Shown in pieces: positions 35,552-47,001 of a stretch of DNA of 64,000 nucleotides. The notes below the pieces were generated by a model. It had not been told where the DNA came from and searched no databases. It was given only the letters and a program-made list of their open reading frames with translations. The stretch spans positions 248,001-312,000 of the forward strand of contig NZ_BCWU01000002.1 of NCBI RefSeq assembly GCF_001592365.1, written 5' to 3'. Origin of the DNA: Gordonia hydrophobica NBRC 16057 (GTDB lineage: Bacteria; Actinomycetota; Actinomycetes; Mycobacteriales; Mycobacteriaceae). The translations under genes and the position numbers were made by a program. Within the stretch, counting starts at the first letter, position 1, and each line of letters starts with the position of its first letter.

Positions 35552-36919
35552 ATGGCTATTGTCGACGTCATCACTGAATTCGCTGACGCGCTCATCGAAG
35601 CGCTCAGCCCACCCACTCTCGCTGCACCCGGAGGAGAACTCGCCCGCTTATGCGCGAGTCCTTCGACGGTCGGTTTCGATGATGCCGTCATCGGGCAGAC
35701 CATGGTGCAGTTGACTCGGGTGGTCAATCTCGCTGGGACGGCGATGTCGGGGTTGACCGACGCCGCCGGCCGAGCCGGACTACCGGCCCGGAAACGAGTC
35801 AAAACCAGCACCGACCTGCTCAAGCAGTTAGGCATCACGCCCGCGGCCGCGCATCGATACGCGCGGACCGGGCACGCCGCGCACACGATGCCGGGCGTGA
35901 TGGTCCACGCACGAACCGGCGGCATCCCGATCGAACAACTCGACGCGATCGGGAAAGCCATCACGTTCGTCGGCAAGCGGGTTCCGCTGGATGAGGATCG
36001 ACGGGCGGATCTGGCTCGGCGACTCTCCTGCCAAGTCACTCCGGCCGATGTGTCCCAGCGGGCTCGGGAACTCGCCCTGGAATGGCAACCGGAGATCGAC
36101 GAGACCGACCCAGATGCGGTGCCGGTCGCCGAAAACCCCGATCTCAACGAGATGACGTTGGTGACTGGGGACGACGGCCGAACGACCGGGACGCTCGATC
36201 TGGACGCACTGACCAGCGAAGAACTCAATCAGGCGCTCGATCCCTTGTGTAAGCCGATTCCGCAGCCCGACGGCTCACGCGATCCGCGAACCGCAAAGCA
36301 ACGTCGATCCGATGCGCTTGCGCAGGTCATTCGCACCTACCTGAACGGGAAGGAGCGGCCGACGGTCTCGGGAGGAGTTCTTCCGCACGTCACCATGATC
36401 GTCCCGACCCAGTGCGGTGACGGCACGAGCGCACCAGGTTCGTCGCCCGAGAGTTCGTCCCAAGTCGCGTCACTCGGATTCACCGGCCCAGTCTCCCAAG
36501 CGACTGTCGGACTGGTCCTCTGCGAGGCAGGGATGCGCCGGGTCATCGTCGACCAGAACTCAGCACCACTGGATGTCGGCCGCGAACACCGCCTGGTGAC
36601 CGCAGGCCTCCGCCGAGCACTGGAAGCCCGCGACCGGGGCTGCGCATTCCCGGGCTGCGGACGCCCGATCTCCTGGACCGACGCCCACCACTGCGTCCCC
36701 TGGTCGGAGGGCGGAGACACCGCGATCGACAACTGCGTCCTCCTCTGCCGCATGCACCACACCCTGATCCACCAAACCGGCTGGGAAGTCTTCATCAGCC
36801 ACGACCGCCACCCCTGGTTCCGCCCACCCCTCGACCCGCAGCACCCGGACCGCCGTCGCGAACCGATTCGTTCGAACGCACGGAGGACCATGACCTCGGC
36901 TCCGACCGCCGCGGCGTGA
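35552..36919 (+). CDS. DUF222/HNH endonuclease (13E12 repeat family)
   Basis: A 455-residue protein with an N-terminal helical DUF222 region (AGTAMSGLTDAAGRAGL..., TDLLKQLGITPAAAHRYARTGH) and a C-terminal HNH nuclease (RDRGCAFPGCGRPISWTDAHH, GGDTAIDNCVLLCRMHH). The CxxC/CxxH zinc ligands and the His-Asn-His catalytic residues are present. The family is multi-copy in mycolata (13E12 repeats in M. tuberculosis) and is often linked to mobile DNA, but its role is unsettled. The ATG at 35,552 follows AAGGGGGA. It converges on thiG with 22 bases between them. Confidence 0.92.
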   Translation: MAIVDVITEFADALIEALSPPTLAAPGGELARLCASPSTVGFDDAVIGQTMVQLTRVVNLAGTAMSGLTDAAGRAGLPARKRVKTSTDLLKQLGITPAAAHRYARTGHAAHTMPGVMVHARTGGIPIEQLDAIGKAITFVGKRVPLDEDRRADLARRLSCQVTPADVSQRARELALEWQPEIDETDPDAVPVAENPDLNEMTLVTGDDGRTTGTLDLDALTSEELNQALDPLCKPIPQPDGSRDPRTAKQRRSDALAQVIRTYLNGKERPTVSGGVLPHVTMIVPTQCGDGTSAPGSSPESSSQVASLGFTGPVSQATVGLVLCEAGMRRVIVDQNSAPLDVGREHRLVTAGLRRALEARDRGCAFPGCGRPISWTDAHHCVPWSEGGDTAIDNCVLLCRMHHTLIHQTGWEVFISHDRHPWFRPPLDPQHPDRRREPIRSNARRTMTSAPTAAA

Positions 36920-36941
36920 GGCGCAGTCGATCGTGTCCTCG

Positions 36942-38994
<2,053 letters not shown>

Positions 38995-39004
38995 CGTAGA
39001 ACTG

Positions 39005-39095
39005 CCCTTCCTTCGCCGGCATGATCCGGATCAGGTGTGACGGTCAGCGTCGGCGCGACGCACTCTCAGCCCGGCGGACCCCCGGACTCCCGTGT
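39005..39095 (-). promoter_or_regulatory. TPP riboswitch (THI element)
   Basis: Reading the minus strand, the conserved GGGCTGAGAGTGCG is followed by GACCGTCACACCTGATCC and GGATCATGCCGGCGAAGGAA, the hallmark boxes of the thiamine-pyrophosphate aptamer. The 3' strand of the closing stem includes the ThiO ribosome site, which suggests translational control. ThiE on the opposite strand is not under this element. Confidence 0.93.
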
Positions 39096-39154
39096 TGGTT
39101 GACACCGTCGAGCTTACCGCTGCGCGCAAGGGCCGGTGCCCTATGGTGACGGGC

Positions 39155-39832
39155 ATGAATCCCCGCAGCCGGCTCGACGACGCCCACCTCTACCTGTGCA
39201 CCGACGCGCGGCGGGAGCGCGGCGACCTCGTCGACTTCGTTCGTGCCGCACTGGCGGGCGGCGTCGACATCGTGCAGCTGCGCGACAAGAACTCGCCCGG
39301 CGAACGGGAGTTCGGCGAACTCACCGCACTGCAAGAGTTGGACCTGTTGGCGCAGCTCAAGGAGCTGACCGTCGAGGCGGGCGCCCTGCTGGCGGTCAAC
39401 GACCGCGCCGACATCGCCGTCGCCGCGGGCGCCGACGTCTTCCACGTGGGCCAGGACGACCTCCCGCCCGCCGTCGCACGGACCATCGTCGGACCGGAGA
39501 CGGTGATCGGTCGATCGACCCACGACCTCGAGCAGGCACGCGGCGCGGCGGCCGACCCCGCTGTGGACTACTTCTGCACGGGCCCGCTGTGGACCACGCC
39601 GACCAAGCCGGGGCGGCCTGCGACGGGACTCGATCTGCTGCGCGAGACCGCGGCGCAGGCGCCGACCAAACCGTGGTTCGCGATCGGGGGCGTGGACCTG
39701 CCGCGGGTAGCGCAGGTGACGGCGACCGGGGCGCGACGGATCGTCGTCGTCCGAGCCATCACCGGAGCAGACGATCCGGAGGCCGCTGCGCGCGCGCTGA
39801 AATCCGTTTGCCTTTCCGCGCACCCCGAGTAG
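39155..39832 (+). CDS. thiE: Thiamine-phosphate synthase ThiE
   Basis: A 225-residue TIM barrel that joins the pyrimidine and thiazole halves into thiamine phosphate. Motifs are [12 protein letters not shown] (phosphate/Mg), [41 protein letters not shown] and WFAIGGVD. The ATG at 39,155 starts just before the barrel; an earlier in-frame GTG (39,092) would lie in the riboswitch antisense. It diverges from thiO, as in M. tuberculosis. Confidence 0.95.
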   Translation: MNPRSRLDDAHLYLCTDARRERGDLVDFVRAALAGGVDIVQLRDKNSPGEREFGELTALQELDLLAQLKELTVEAGALLAVNDRADIAVAAGADVFHVGQDDLPPAVARTIVGPETVIGRSTHDLEQARGAAADPAVDYFCTGPLWTTPTKPGRPATGLDLLRETAAQAPTKPWFAIGGVDLPRVAQVTATGARRIVVVRAITGADDPEAAARALKSVCLSAHPE

Positions 39833-39845
39833 ACTGCCTCCCATC

Positions 39846-39887
39846 ATGTTGTGGAACCTTCTTGTAGCCCGCCGCAGCGGGGTCTGA
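39846..39887 (+). CDS. 13-residue leucine-rich leader peptide
   Basis: The short open frame MLWNLLVARRSGV starts 14 bases after thiE. Its three leucines use TTG, CTT and CTT, which are rare in this G+C-rich genome, followed by GTA for valine. That is the pattern of a branched-chain amino acid attenuator, where scarce leucyl-tRNA stalls the ribosome. Its 3' half forms the left arm of a strong hairpin. Leader peptides of this kind precede leuA in actinobacteria; here the next gene is a LeuA-type regulatory domain. Confidence 0.7.
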   Translation: MLWNLLVARRSGV

Positions 39888-39909
39888 TTCGACCGACCCC
39901 CCGCTGCGG
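39872..39909 (+). terminator. Attenuator/terminator hairpin after the Leu leader
   Basis: An 11-base perfect stem, CCGCAGCGGGG and CCCCGCTGCGG, with a 16-base loop, followed by a T/C-rich run (GTTCGTCGTCTCT). It overlaps the 3' part of the leader frame. It may also end thiE transcription. About 180 bases of further leader follow before the next start. Confidence 0.7.
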
Positions 39910-40088
39910 GTTCGTCGTCTCTCCACTTCCGGGACTGTCGGTCACCGATACTTCGACCGAAATGAAGCTTCCCGATGCGTTCCATTCAGATCTCCCCGGC
40001 ATCCTGTACTCGTAACGGATACAACCACCGGTCGCAGGCCCGCTCGGCCCGGCGGCTGCCCCACTGGTTTCCGCGAGAGGCGGCAGGC

Positions 40089-40454
40089 ATGACCACTGCG
40101 AACTTCGACCAGACCTACGCCCCCGACGGGCGGATCGCCCTGCACACCCTGTCCGTTGAGCCCACCCGCGGCGACACCGTCACGTGCCGCGCCCGCATCA
40201 CCCTCGGCCGCCGCTCGCACGAGGTGAGCGCGACCGCCGTCGGCACCATCGGAGCGATGACCGAGATGCTGTACGCGCTGGGCGCAGGCGTCGAGATCGT
40301 CTCCCTCTCGCAGGAACACGTCGACGACGAGATCGTCACCTATCTGCGCTGCGAGCGGAACGCGCGCCAGTGCGTCTCGTACGGGCGCGGCCGGACGGGC
40401 GACGAGGCCGCCGTCAACGCGCTGATCGCCGGCGCCAACCAGCTCAGCGACTGA
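40089..40454 (+). CDS. Free-standing LeuA-type regulatory (dimer) domain
   Basis: A 121-residue protein resembling the C-terminal allosteric domain of 2-isopropylmalate synthase, which binds leucine, without the catalytic barrel. The alternating strands (CRARITLGRRSHEVSATAVG), the helix TIGAMTEMLYALGAGVEIV and the ending ANAL-like helix (DEAAVNALIAGANQL) match that fold. The ATG at 40,089 has GAGAGG eight bases upstream, so it looks like a functional gene rather than a deletion remnant. It sits under the Leu leader and may sense leucine or modulate LeuA. It converges on mutT3. Confidence 0.65.
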   Translation: MTTANFDQTYAPDGRIALHTLSVEPTRGDTVTCRARITLGRRSHEVSATAVGTIGAMTEMLYALGAGVEIVSLSQEHVDDEIVTYLRCERNARQCVSYGRGRTGDEAAVNALIAGANQLSD

Positions 40455-40461
40455 CGCGCGC

Positions 40462-40935
40462 CTACAGCCGCGGCCGCAGGTCCGGCCACGACGTGGCCAA
40501 CCCCGGATGCAGCGGCAGCGCGGCGACCTCGGTCGCGGGCACCCACCGCAGCTCCGCGGATTCGGCGTTGCCGACGGTCGCGATCAGCGTCGGGGCCTTG
40601 GCGATGACGGTGGTGTAGTTCCACCCCTCCGTTTGGAACGTGACGATCGCTTCGACGACGTCGACGTCGGACGCCGCGATCCCCGCTTCCTCGTTCGCCT
40701 CGCGCACGGCAGCCTGCTCCGCGGTCTCGTGCGAGTCGCGCGCACCGCCCGGCAGACCCCATGTCCCGCCCTGATGGGACCAGATCGCGCGATGCTGGAG
40801 GAGCACTGCGACGTCGTCGTCGACGGGTGCGCACAACAGTAGCCCGGCGGCACCGAACCGACCCCAGTACCGCGCCCCGTCGAGGCCGAACACCCAGCCG
40901 TCACCGTCTCCGCGCACTTCGCAAACCTCCTGCAC
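40462..40935 (-). CDS. mutT3: NUDIX hydrolase MutT3
   Basis: A 157-residue nucleotide pyrophosphatase. The Nudix box reads GGARDSHETAEQAAVREANEEAG, shown here only as a motif with G, E and REANEE in register. MutT enzymes remove oxidised nucleotides such as 8-oxo-dGTP. Position next to glnX, as with M. tuberculosis Rv0413, supports the name. The start may be GTG 40,935; the N-terminus is not strongly constrained. It diverges from glnX. Confidence 0.88.
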   Translation of the reverse strand: MQEVCEVRGDGDGWVFGLDGARYWGRFGAAGLLLCAPVDDDVAVLLQHRAIWSHQGGTWGLPGGARDSHETAEQAAVREANEEAGIAASDVDVVEAIVTFQTEGWNYTTVIAKAPTLIATVGNAESAELRWVPATEVAALPLHPGLATSWPDLRPRL

Positions 40936-41047
40936 CCTCGTTCGCCGAACCTGTTGCGAACCATTGACGAATCACCGTACCGGGCTGGCCAACCCAGCGC
41001 CGCAGCGAAGACTAGGGTTGTCACCGAGAACACCGGAAGGAAATGTC

Positions 41048-42496
41048 GTGGCCCGGCAGGTTTATCGAGTGCGTTCGGCGCTCACGCATGCCGGCCGCAG
41101 CGTGCTTCCCGAGCGCGGCTCCCCCAGCCCGACACTCCGGCAGGTGATCGCCGACCGGCGCGAGATCGCCGCCATGACCCGCGAGCGGGTCTCGTCTCCG
41201 CTCGTCACCGCCCGGTTCTACGCCACCACGACCCCCGGCAAACTGCTGATCATCCTGCTCGCGACGGTGCTCGCCTGCGGACTCACCGGCTGGTACTCGT
41301 CGGTGTCGTTGACCGACCGGAGCCAAACCCTCGAAGCGCTGGTCGACCGCGCCGAACCCCAGGCCGAGGCCGCCGAGGTGCTGTACAGCTCGCTGTCGGT
41401 GGCCGACGCCGCCGCCAACTCCGCGTTCATCTCCGGCGGCCGCGAATCTCCCGACTTGCGGACCGAGTACACGAACGCGATGGCGACCGCGTCGTCGGCG
41501 ATGATCGCCGCGGCCGACGGACTGTCGGTGGCGTCCGACTCGGTGGACCGGGACAAACCCGCCCGCGACGACCTGAAGACTCTCGCCACCAGTATCCCGG
41601 TCTACACCGGCCTCATCGAGACCGCGCGCACCAACAACCGGCTGGCGTATCCGGTCGGCTCGGCCTATCTGACCGAGGCGTCGACCCTGATGCTGGGCAC
41701 CATTCTGCCTGCCGCCCAGCGACTGTACGAGGACCGGTCGTCGGCGATCTCCGACCCGCAGCGCACGCTGACCGTTCCGCCGTGGGGCGTGTACGTGGCG
41801 CTGCTGATGATCATCGGGATGCTGGTGTTGGTCGGTCGGTATCTGGCTCGACGAACCCGCAGGCACTTCAACATCGGACTCATCGGCGCCCTGACTGCGC
41901 TCGTCGTCGGCACCGTCTGGCTGCTGGCGTCGGGACTGCTCTCGGTCGCGGCGGCGAACACCGCCAAGACGTCGGGGGCCGACCCGCTGCACACGTTGAC
42001 CACCATGCGCATCCTCACCCAGCAGGCTCGGTCCGCCGAGACGCTCGCGCTGGCCCGGCGTTCCGAACCGGGCGAACTGGACGCTGGTTTCAGCCAGGAT
42101 CTGCAGCAGATCGGCGAGTCGGCCACCAAGCTGATGAACAACCCCACGCACTCGGACAACCGCGGTCTCACGGACCCGATCTCCGATGTGAAGTCGGCCC
42201 TCGCCCGCTGGCAGAACGCGCACGACGAGGTGGGACGACGACTCGCGAGTGGCGACTTCACCGCGGCGCGCGCGTTGACGATCGGCAACGGCAACATCAG
42301 CACGGCGACCGGATTCAACGAGGTCAACGACGCCCTGGTCAAAGCAATCGCCGAAGCCCGCACCACCTTCCGGCACAACATCAGCACCGCGCAGCAGCTC
42401 CTCGGGTTCACCGGCACCGGGATCGGCGCGCTGTGCGGCGTGGCAGCGCTCGCGGTGATCGCAGGCATGATCCCTCGGATCCGGGAGTACCGATGA
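41048..42496 (+). CDS. glnX: Membrane sensor partner GlnX
   Basis: A 482-residue membrane protein corresponding to Rv0412c. There are four membrane segments: one at about residues 65-85 (LLIILLATVLACGLTGWYS), two in the middle (VYVALLMIIGMLVLVG and NIGLIGALTALVVGTVWLLASGLL) and one near the C-terminus. Two large outside helical domains lie between them. In mycobacteria GlnX links the binding protein GlnH to kinase PknG in amino-acid sensing. The GTG at 41,048 follows GGAAGGAAA. The next gene overlaps by four bases. Confidence 0.88.
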   Translation: MARQVYRVRSALTHAGRSVLPERGSPSPTLRQVIADRREIAAMTRERVSSPLVTARFYATTTPGKLLIILLATVLACGLTGWYSSVSLTDRSQTLEALVDRAEPQAEAAEVLYSSLSVADAAANSAFISGGRESPDLRTEYTNAMATASSAMIAAADGLSVASDSVDRDKPARDDLKTLATSIPVYTGLIETARTNNRLAYPVGSAYLTEASTLMLGTILPAAQRLYEDRSSAISDPQRTLTVPPWGVYVALLMIIGMLVLVGRYLARRTRRHFNIGLIGALTALVVGTVWLLASGLLSVAAANTAKTSGADPLHTLTTMRILTQQARSAETLALARRSEPGELDAGFSQDLQQIGESATKLMNNPTHSDNRGLTDPISDVKSALARWQNAHDEVGRRLASGDFTAARALTIGNGNISTATGFNEVNDALVKAIAEARTTFRHNISTAQQLLGFTGTGIGALCGVAALAVIAGMIPRIREYR

Positions 42497-43482
42497 CCGC
42501 TACCCGCTTCGGCACCCCCGCCGGCCTCGCGGTGATCGCGCTGGTCGCGCTCCTCACGCTGACCGGGTGCAACTTCGAGCCGACGGCGGCCGGCGACCCG
42601 CCCACCGCGATCGCGCACGCGCCGCTGCCGCCGAACGTGCAGTACGGCGTCGACCGGAACACGCCGTCGACGTCGACCGACTGCGACACCACCTCGAGCC
42701 TGCGGCCGACCACGATGCCCGAGCCGCGGCGCATGCCCGCGCGGTCGACGATGGCCCGGATCGCCGAGCGCGGCAGGCTGATCGTCGGCACCGACTTGGG
42801 CAGCAATCCGCTGAGCTTCCGCGACCCGATCACCGGCGACGTCAAGGGGTTCGACATCGATGTCGCGCACTGGATCGCCGACGCGATCTTCGGCGACCCG
42901 AACCTCATCGAGTACCGCATGCTCTCGAACGAGACCCGCCTCGACGCACTCGAGAACCGCACCGTGGACATCGTCGTGAAAACCATGTCCATCACATGTG
43001 AACGGCTCAAGGTCATCGACTTCTCGGTGCCCTACTTCGCGGCGTCGCAGCAGATCCTCGCGTACCGCAACTCCGGGATCTTCCAGGCCTCCGACCTCGC
43101 GGGCAAGACCGTCTGCGCCACCCGCGCCTCCACCTCCATCGCCCGCGTGCAGCGCGCGGTGCCGAGCGCCAAATACGTCACGACCGGGAGTTGGGCCGAC
43201 TGCCTGGTGATGATGCAGCAGGGTCAGGTGGAGGCCATCACCTCGGACAACACCATCCTCGCCGGAATCGCCGTGCAGGACCCGTGGGTCCACGTCGTCG
43301 GCGACAGTCTGGGGACCGAGAACTACGGCGTCGGGATTCCGAAGGGCGAGGAGGACCTCGTCCGCTTCGTCAACGGTGTCCTCGCCCAGCGTGAGGCCGA
43401 CGGCAGCTGGCAGCGGTCGTACACCGAGTGGCTGTCGTTGCTGGGTCCGGGTTTTCCGCCGACGATGACGTATCGGGATTGA
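42493..43482 (+). CDS. glnH: Glutamate/aspartate-binding lipoprotein GlnH
   Basis: A 329-residue solute-binding lipoprotein. The signal peptide ends in the lipobox LTGC (about residues 23-26). The type-3 solute-binding fold shows RLIVGTDLGSNPLSFRD, GFDIDVAHWIADAIFG and VDIVVKTMSITCERLKVIDFS. In mycobacteria this protein binds Asp/Glu outside the cell and signals through GlnX to PknG. No ABC permease is linked, consistent with a sensory rather than transport role. Its ATG overlaps the glnX stop, and pknG starts four bases after its own stop. Confidence 0.9.
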   Translation: MTATRFGTPAGLAVIALVALLTLTGCNFEPTAAGDPPTAIAHAPLPPNVQYGVDRNTPSTSTDCDTTSSLRPTTMPEPRRMPARSTMARIAERGRLIVGTDLGSNPLSFRDPITGDVKGFDIDVAHWIADAIFGDPNLIEYRMLSNETRLDALENRTVDIVVKTMSITCERLKVIDFSVPYFAASQQILAYRNSGIFQASDLAGKTVCATRASTSIARVQRAVPSAKYVTTGSWADCLVMMQQGQVEAITSDNTILAGIAVQDPWVHVVGDSLGTENYGVGIPKGEEDLVRFVNGVLAQREADGSWQRSYTEWLSLLGPGFPPTMTYRD

Positions 43483-43486
43483 CGCC

Positions 43487-45934
43487 ATGGCAGACAAGAG
43501 CGAGAAGAAGAAGCGCAAGAAGAGTCGGGACGACGAACCGGTCGCCACGCAGGCGTCGGAGGCTCCGGTCGAGACGCAGGCGTCGATGATCGATCTCGCG
43601 GACACCGGTGGAGCGCAGACCCAGGCCGGCACCATGCCCGCACCGATGCCGACGGTCGGCACCGAGGCGGCCACCACCGGGATGATGACGCAGTCGACGC
43701 AGGTCCGGCACATCCTCGACGACATCGCCGCGTCGCGCCGGAAGAGTCGCAAGAACACCCACGTGCACGACCGCAGGCTGGGCGCCGAACTGGTGCAGCT
43801 GCCGGAGATCACCGACATCGACCCGGCCGACGCCGTGCTCGCCGATCCAGTGATCGCACCGAGTAAGCGGCTGTGCTGGAGTTGCGGTGAGCCGGTCGGC
43901 CGCAAGTCCGGGCGAGGCAAGGGCCCGCTGAACGGCAATTGTTGGAACTGCGGGTCGCGGTACTCGTTCGTCCCCGGACTCAAGCGCGGGACGATGGTCG
44001 CCGACCAGTACGAGATCGCCGGCGCCATCGCACACGGCGGCATGGGATGGATCTACCTCGCGGTGGACCACAACGTGTCCGACCGCCCCGTCGTGCTCAA
44101 GGGCCTGCTGAACTCCTCGGATTCACAGGCGCAGGCGGTCGCGATCTCCGAGCGGCAGTTCCTCGCCTCGGTCAACGATCCCGGCATCGTGAAGATCTTC
44201 AACTTCGTCGAGTGGGTCACCGACGACGGACACCCCGTCGGCTACATCGTGATGGAGTACATCGGCGGTCACACGCTCAAGCAGCTGACCACCGAGTCGG
44301 GCAAGCCCAAGCTTCTGCCGATCGAGCAGGCGATGGCGTACATCCTCGAGGTGCTGTCGGCCGTCGGCTATCTGCATTCGGTGGGCCTGGTCTACAACGA
44401 CGTGAAGCCCGACAACATCATGATCACCTCCGACGAGGTGAAGCTCATCGACATGGGCGCCGTCTCGGCGATCAACGGCATCGGGCATCTCTACGGCACA
44501 CCGGGATTCCAGGCGCCGGAGATCGTCCAGACCGGACCGCAGATCGTCACCGACATCTACAGCATCGGACGCACCCTGGCGGTGCTGACCGTGCCGATGC
44601 CGATGACGGCCGGACGGTACGACGACGGGCTGCCCGACCCGGCGCAGGAGCAGTTGTTCGTCGACAACCCGTCGTTCTACTTCCTGCTGCAGCGCTCCAC
44701 ATCGTTGGATCCGAGCGAGCGGTTCGCGTCGGCAGAGGAGATGACCACCCAGGTCCTCAACGTGCTGCGCGAGACCGTCGCCCTGCACACCGGGGTCCCG
44801 CGGCCGTCGATGTCGACGGTGTTCACCCCGCAGCGCTCAACGTTCGGAACCGAGCTGCTGCTGGCGCCGGTCGACGGCTTCTTCGATCCGAAGGACGCCT
44901 CGATCCACGACCCGGCCGACATCGCCCGCGCCCTGCCGGTGCCCCTCGTCGACCCCTCCGATCCCGCCGCCGGCGTGCTGACGTCGGCGGCGCTGTCGTA
45001 TCCGCGGCAGACGCTCGACACCATTCGCGCGGCCCGGGCCGACGGTTTCAAGGCCCTGATCACCAGCGACCGCAGCGCCGTCGACGCGGAGAACGACCAT
45101 CTGCATCCCTCCGTGGAACTCGATCTCGCCGAGGCCCGCGCCCACTTGGAGCTCGGCAATCTCGACACCGCCCTGCAGCTGTTGCGCGAGGTCGCGGTGC
45201 ATCACGGCGACTCGTGGAAATTGCATTGGTATCTGGGCATCTGTTCACTGCTGAACGCGGAGCCGGAGCTGGCGTTCGAGCGCTTCCACGAGGTCCTCGA
45301 GGCCATGCCGGGCGAGGTCGCCCCCAAGCTGGCCGTCGCGGGCACCGCCGAGCTCATCGGCTACTGGCTGTCCGCGGAGGAGTACACCTCCAACGAGCAG
45401 TTGGCGCAGGTGGAACGCTGGTACGAGATCGCGCGACAGAACTATCACGATCTCTGGCTCACCGACCACGCGATCGTCTCGGCGGCGTTCGGCCTGGCAC
45501 GCATGCTGTTGGCCGAGGGGCGGTTCGCCGCCGCGATCGAACCGCTCGACGAGGTCCCGACCACCAGCAGGCACTACGGCACCGCCCAGATCTCGGCGAT
45601 CGTCACGCTCGTCCACGGGCGGGCCTCCGACGAGGTGACCCGGGGCGAGCTGTTCGAGTCCGCCGAACGTTTCGAGGAGATCAGCTGGGACGATCCGCGA
45701 CGCGGACGCCTGCAGTTGATCATCCTGGGCACCGCCCTCGGCTGGATCGACGCCCACCTCGACGACGACCACGCGGCCGACGACTTCCTCGGGTTCCCGT
45801 TCAACGAACACGGCCTGCGCGTCGGCACCGAGCGGTCCCTGCGCGAGTTGGCGAAAGCGACGCGCGACAACCGCGCCCACCGCTTCCTCCTCGTCGACCT
45901 GGCGAACCTCATCCGCCCGGCGACCCTGTTCTGA
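43487..45934 (+). CDS. pknG: Serine/threonine protein kinase PknG
   Basis: An 815-residue soluble kinase. After a Lys-rich, disordered ~125-residue N-terminus containing likely phospho-threonines comes a rubredoxin-like metal site with cysteines 130, 133, 152 and 155 (CWSCG...CWNCG). The kinase domain has AHGGMGWIY and the catalytic Lys 205, and VYNDVKPDNIMI in place of the usual HRD, as in known PknG. A C-terminal TPR region ends the protein. PknG phosphorylates the FHA protein GarA/OdhI to control 2-oxoglutarate metabolism. It is the last gene of glnX-glnH-pknG. Confidence 0.95.
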   Translation: MADKSEKKKRKKSRDDEPVATQASEAPVETQASMIDLADTGGAQTQAGTMPAPMPTVGTEAATTGMMTQSTQVRHILDDIAASRRKSRKNTHVHDRRLGAELVQLPEITDIDPADAVLADPVIAPSKRLCWSCGEPVGRKSGRGKGPLNGNCWNCGSRYSFVPGLKRGTMVADQYEIAGAIAHGGMGWIYLAVDHNVSDRPVVLKGLLNSSDSQAQAVAISERQFLASVNDPGIVKIFNFVEWVTDDGHPVGYIVMEYIGGHTLKQLTTESGKPKLLPIEQAMAYILEVLSAVGYLHSVGLVYNDVKPDNIMITSDEVKLIDMGAVSAINGIGHLYGTPGFQAPEIVQTGPQIVTDIYSIGRTLAVLTVPMPMTAGRYDDGLPDPAQEQLFVDNPSFYFLLQRSTSLDPSERFASAEEMTTQVLNVLRETVALHTGVPRPSMSTVFTPQRSTFGTELLLAPVDGFFDPKDASIHDPADIARALPVPLVDPSDPAAGVLTSAALSYPRQTLDTIRAARADGFKALITSDRSAVDAENDHLHPSVELDLAEARAHLELGNLDTALQLLREVAVHHGDSWKLHWYLGICSLLNAEPELAFERFHEVLEAMPGEVAPKLAVAGTAELIGYWLSAEEYTSNEQLAQVERWYEIARQNYHDLWLTDHAIVSAAFGLARMLLAEGRFAAAIEPLDEVPTTSRHYGTAQISAIVTLVHGRASDEVTRGELFESAERFEEISWDDPRRGRLQLIILGTALGWIDAHLDDDHAADDFLGFPFNEHGLRVGTERSLRELAKATRDNRAHRFLLVDLANLIRPATLF

Positions 45935-45954
45935 GGGACGTCCCCACCGTGAAC

Positions 45955-46932
45955 TCAGAGGAGTGCGCATGTCTTACCGCACGGCATGGCCGATCCGTCC
46001 CACCCGAGATTGTTCAGGACCACGCCGACTTTGCCTGCGGTCCGGCACGACCGATCAATGACCTGCCCCCAGCCCAGGCGGATGCTCGACTTCCGCGCGA
46101 ACACCGCCGCGTCGAGGTCTCGCTCCATGTCGGCGTCACGTGCGGTGGCACTGTCGTGGTTCAGACGGCCGTCCAGTTCCACGATCAGTCGCCACTCGGG
46201 GTATTCGACGTCGCGGAAACCTCGTCGTCCCACACCTGTTGCCGACTGTCGGATCGACGTGGGCAACCCGTGGGCGCGTTCAACGTCGGTGAGATAACTG
46301 CGCTCCAGTACCGAACAGGCTCCGTCGCGAACGTCGATCAATACCCTCTCGAGGAAGGTACGACGGCCTGTGCGCGACCGCGCCGCCAATACTTCGAGAA
46401 GTCGGTCAGCAGTGGTCAACCTTGCCTGCACCACACCGGACAGACAGGCGACCGCTTCGAACTCTGTCCCTGCCTCACCGGCCACGTCCAGGACCGCGTG
46501 CTCCAGCCGGACGCGCGGCGGGCTGGTGTGCGGCAGGACACGCTCGTCGTAGAACGAGCTATAGTGTAATCCCACTCCTGGCGGTCGAACCAAGTGTCGA
46601 TCGGCGCTGACAACCACCTGCAGCGGCTTCGCATCCCAACCGAGTTCGGATCCTCCCGCAGCGATGATCGCCGATTCGTGGCTGAGAGCGGCGGGCGCCA
46701 ACGCCAGCACGATCGCCCACTCCCGCTGACGTCGCGTCAAATGTCCGGTGTGTGTGACGTACACGCCGGAGTACACGACGACCCAGTGCCGACATCGCAA
46801 TCGTTGACGAACGAACGCCCGATCCAACCCACAGTCGAACACTTGGCTTCGTGCGACGACACCGTCCTGCGCTCGGAGCAATGCATCCAATCGCCGACAG
46901 CACATCTCCCTGACTTCCCCCGTGATCCCCAT
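45955..46932 (-). CDS. AbiEi-like N-terminal plus DUF559 nuclease-like protein
   Basis: A 325-residue protein. The first ~90 residues (LLRAQDGVVARSQVFDCG, WVVVYSGVYVTHTG, LALAPAALSHESA) form an AbiEi-type winged-helix domain. The last ~80 (VEYPEWRLIVELDGRLNHD through RDADMERDLDAA) resemble DUF559/Vsr-like PD-(D/E)XK nucleases with an acidic EYPEW...ELDG core. Such proteins are common in many copies in mycolata and are often mislabelled as AbiE antitoxins; no toxin gene adjoins. I chose ATG 46,932; the frame extends to 47,040 but crosses a large palindrome. It converges on pknG. Confidence 0.75.
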   Translation of the reverse strand: MGITGEVREMCCRRLDALLRAQDGVVARSQVFDCGLDRAFVRQRLRCRHWVVVYSGVYVTHTGHLTRRQREWAIVLALAPAALSHESAIIAAGGSELGWDAKPLQVVVSADRHLVRPPGVGLHYSSFYDERVLPHTSPPRVRLEHAVLDVAGEAGTEFEAVACLSGVVQARLTTADRLLEVLAARSRTGRRTFLERVLIDVRDGACSVLERSYLTDVERAHGLPTSIRQSATGVGRRGFRDVEYPEWRLIVELDGRLNHDSATARDADMERDLDAAVFARKSSIRLGWGQVIDRSCRTAGKVGVVLNNLGWDGSAMPCGKTCALL

Positions 46933-47001
46933 ATCTCGAGTGTGAGCCGCACCCCGAAGCTCATCAAGGCCATTCAGCACATTGTGGATAGATCCGGCGA
47001 T

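Noticed and set aside
41665..44043. 792-codon frame on the minus strand
   Set aside because: Antisense to glnX, glnH and pknG, which are all well supported.
43939..46569. 876-codon frame on the + strand
   Set aside because: It overlaps pknG in another frame and the AbiEi-like gene antisense; pknG carries the conserved motifs.
45955..46932. Calling this a type IV toxin-antitoxin antitoxin
   Set aside because: Only one gene is present, with no AbiEii-type toxin beside it, and the C-terminus looks nuclease-like.
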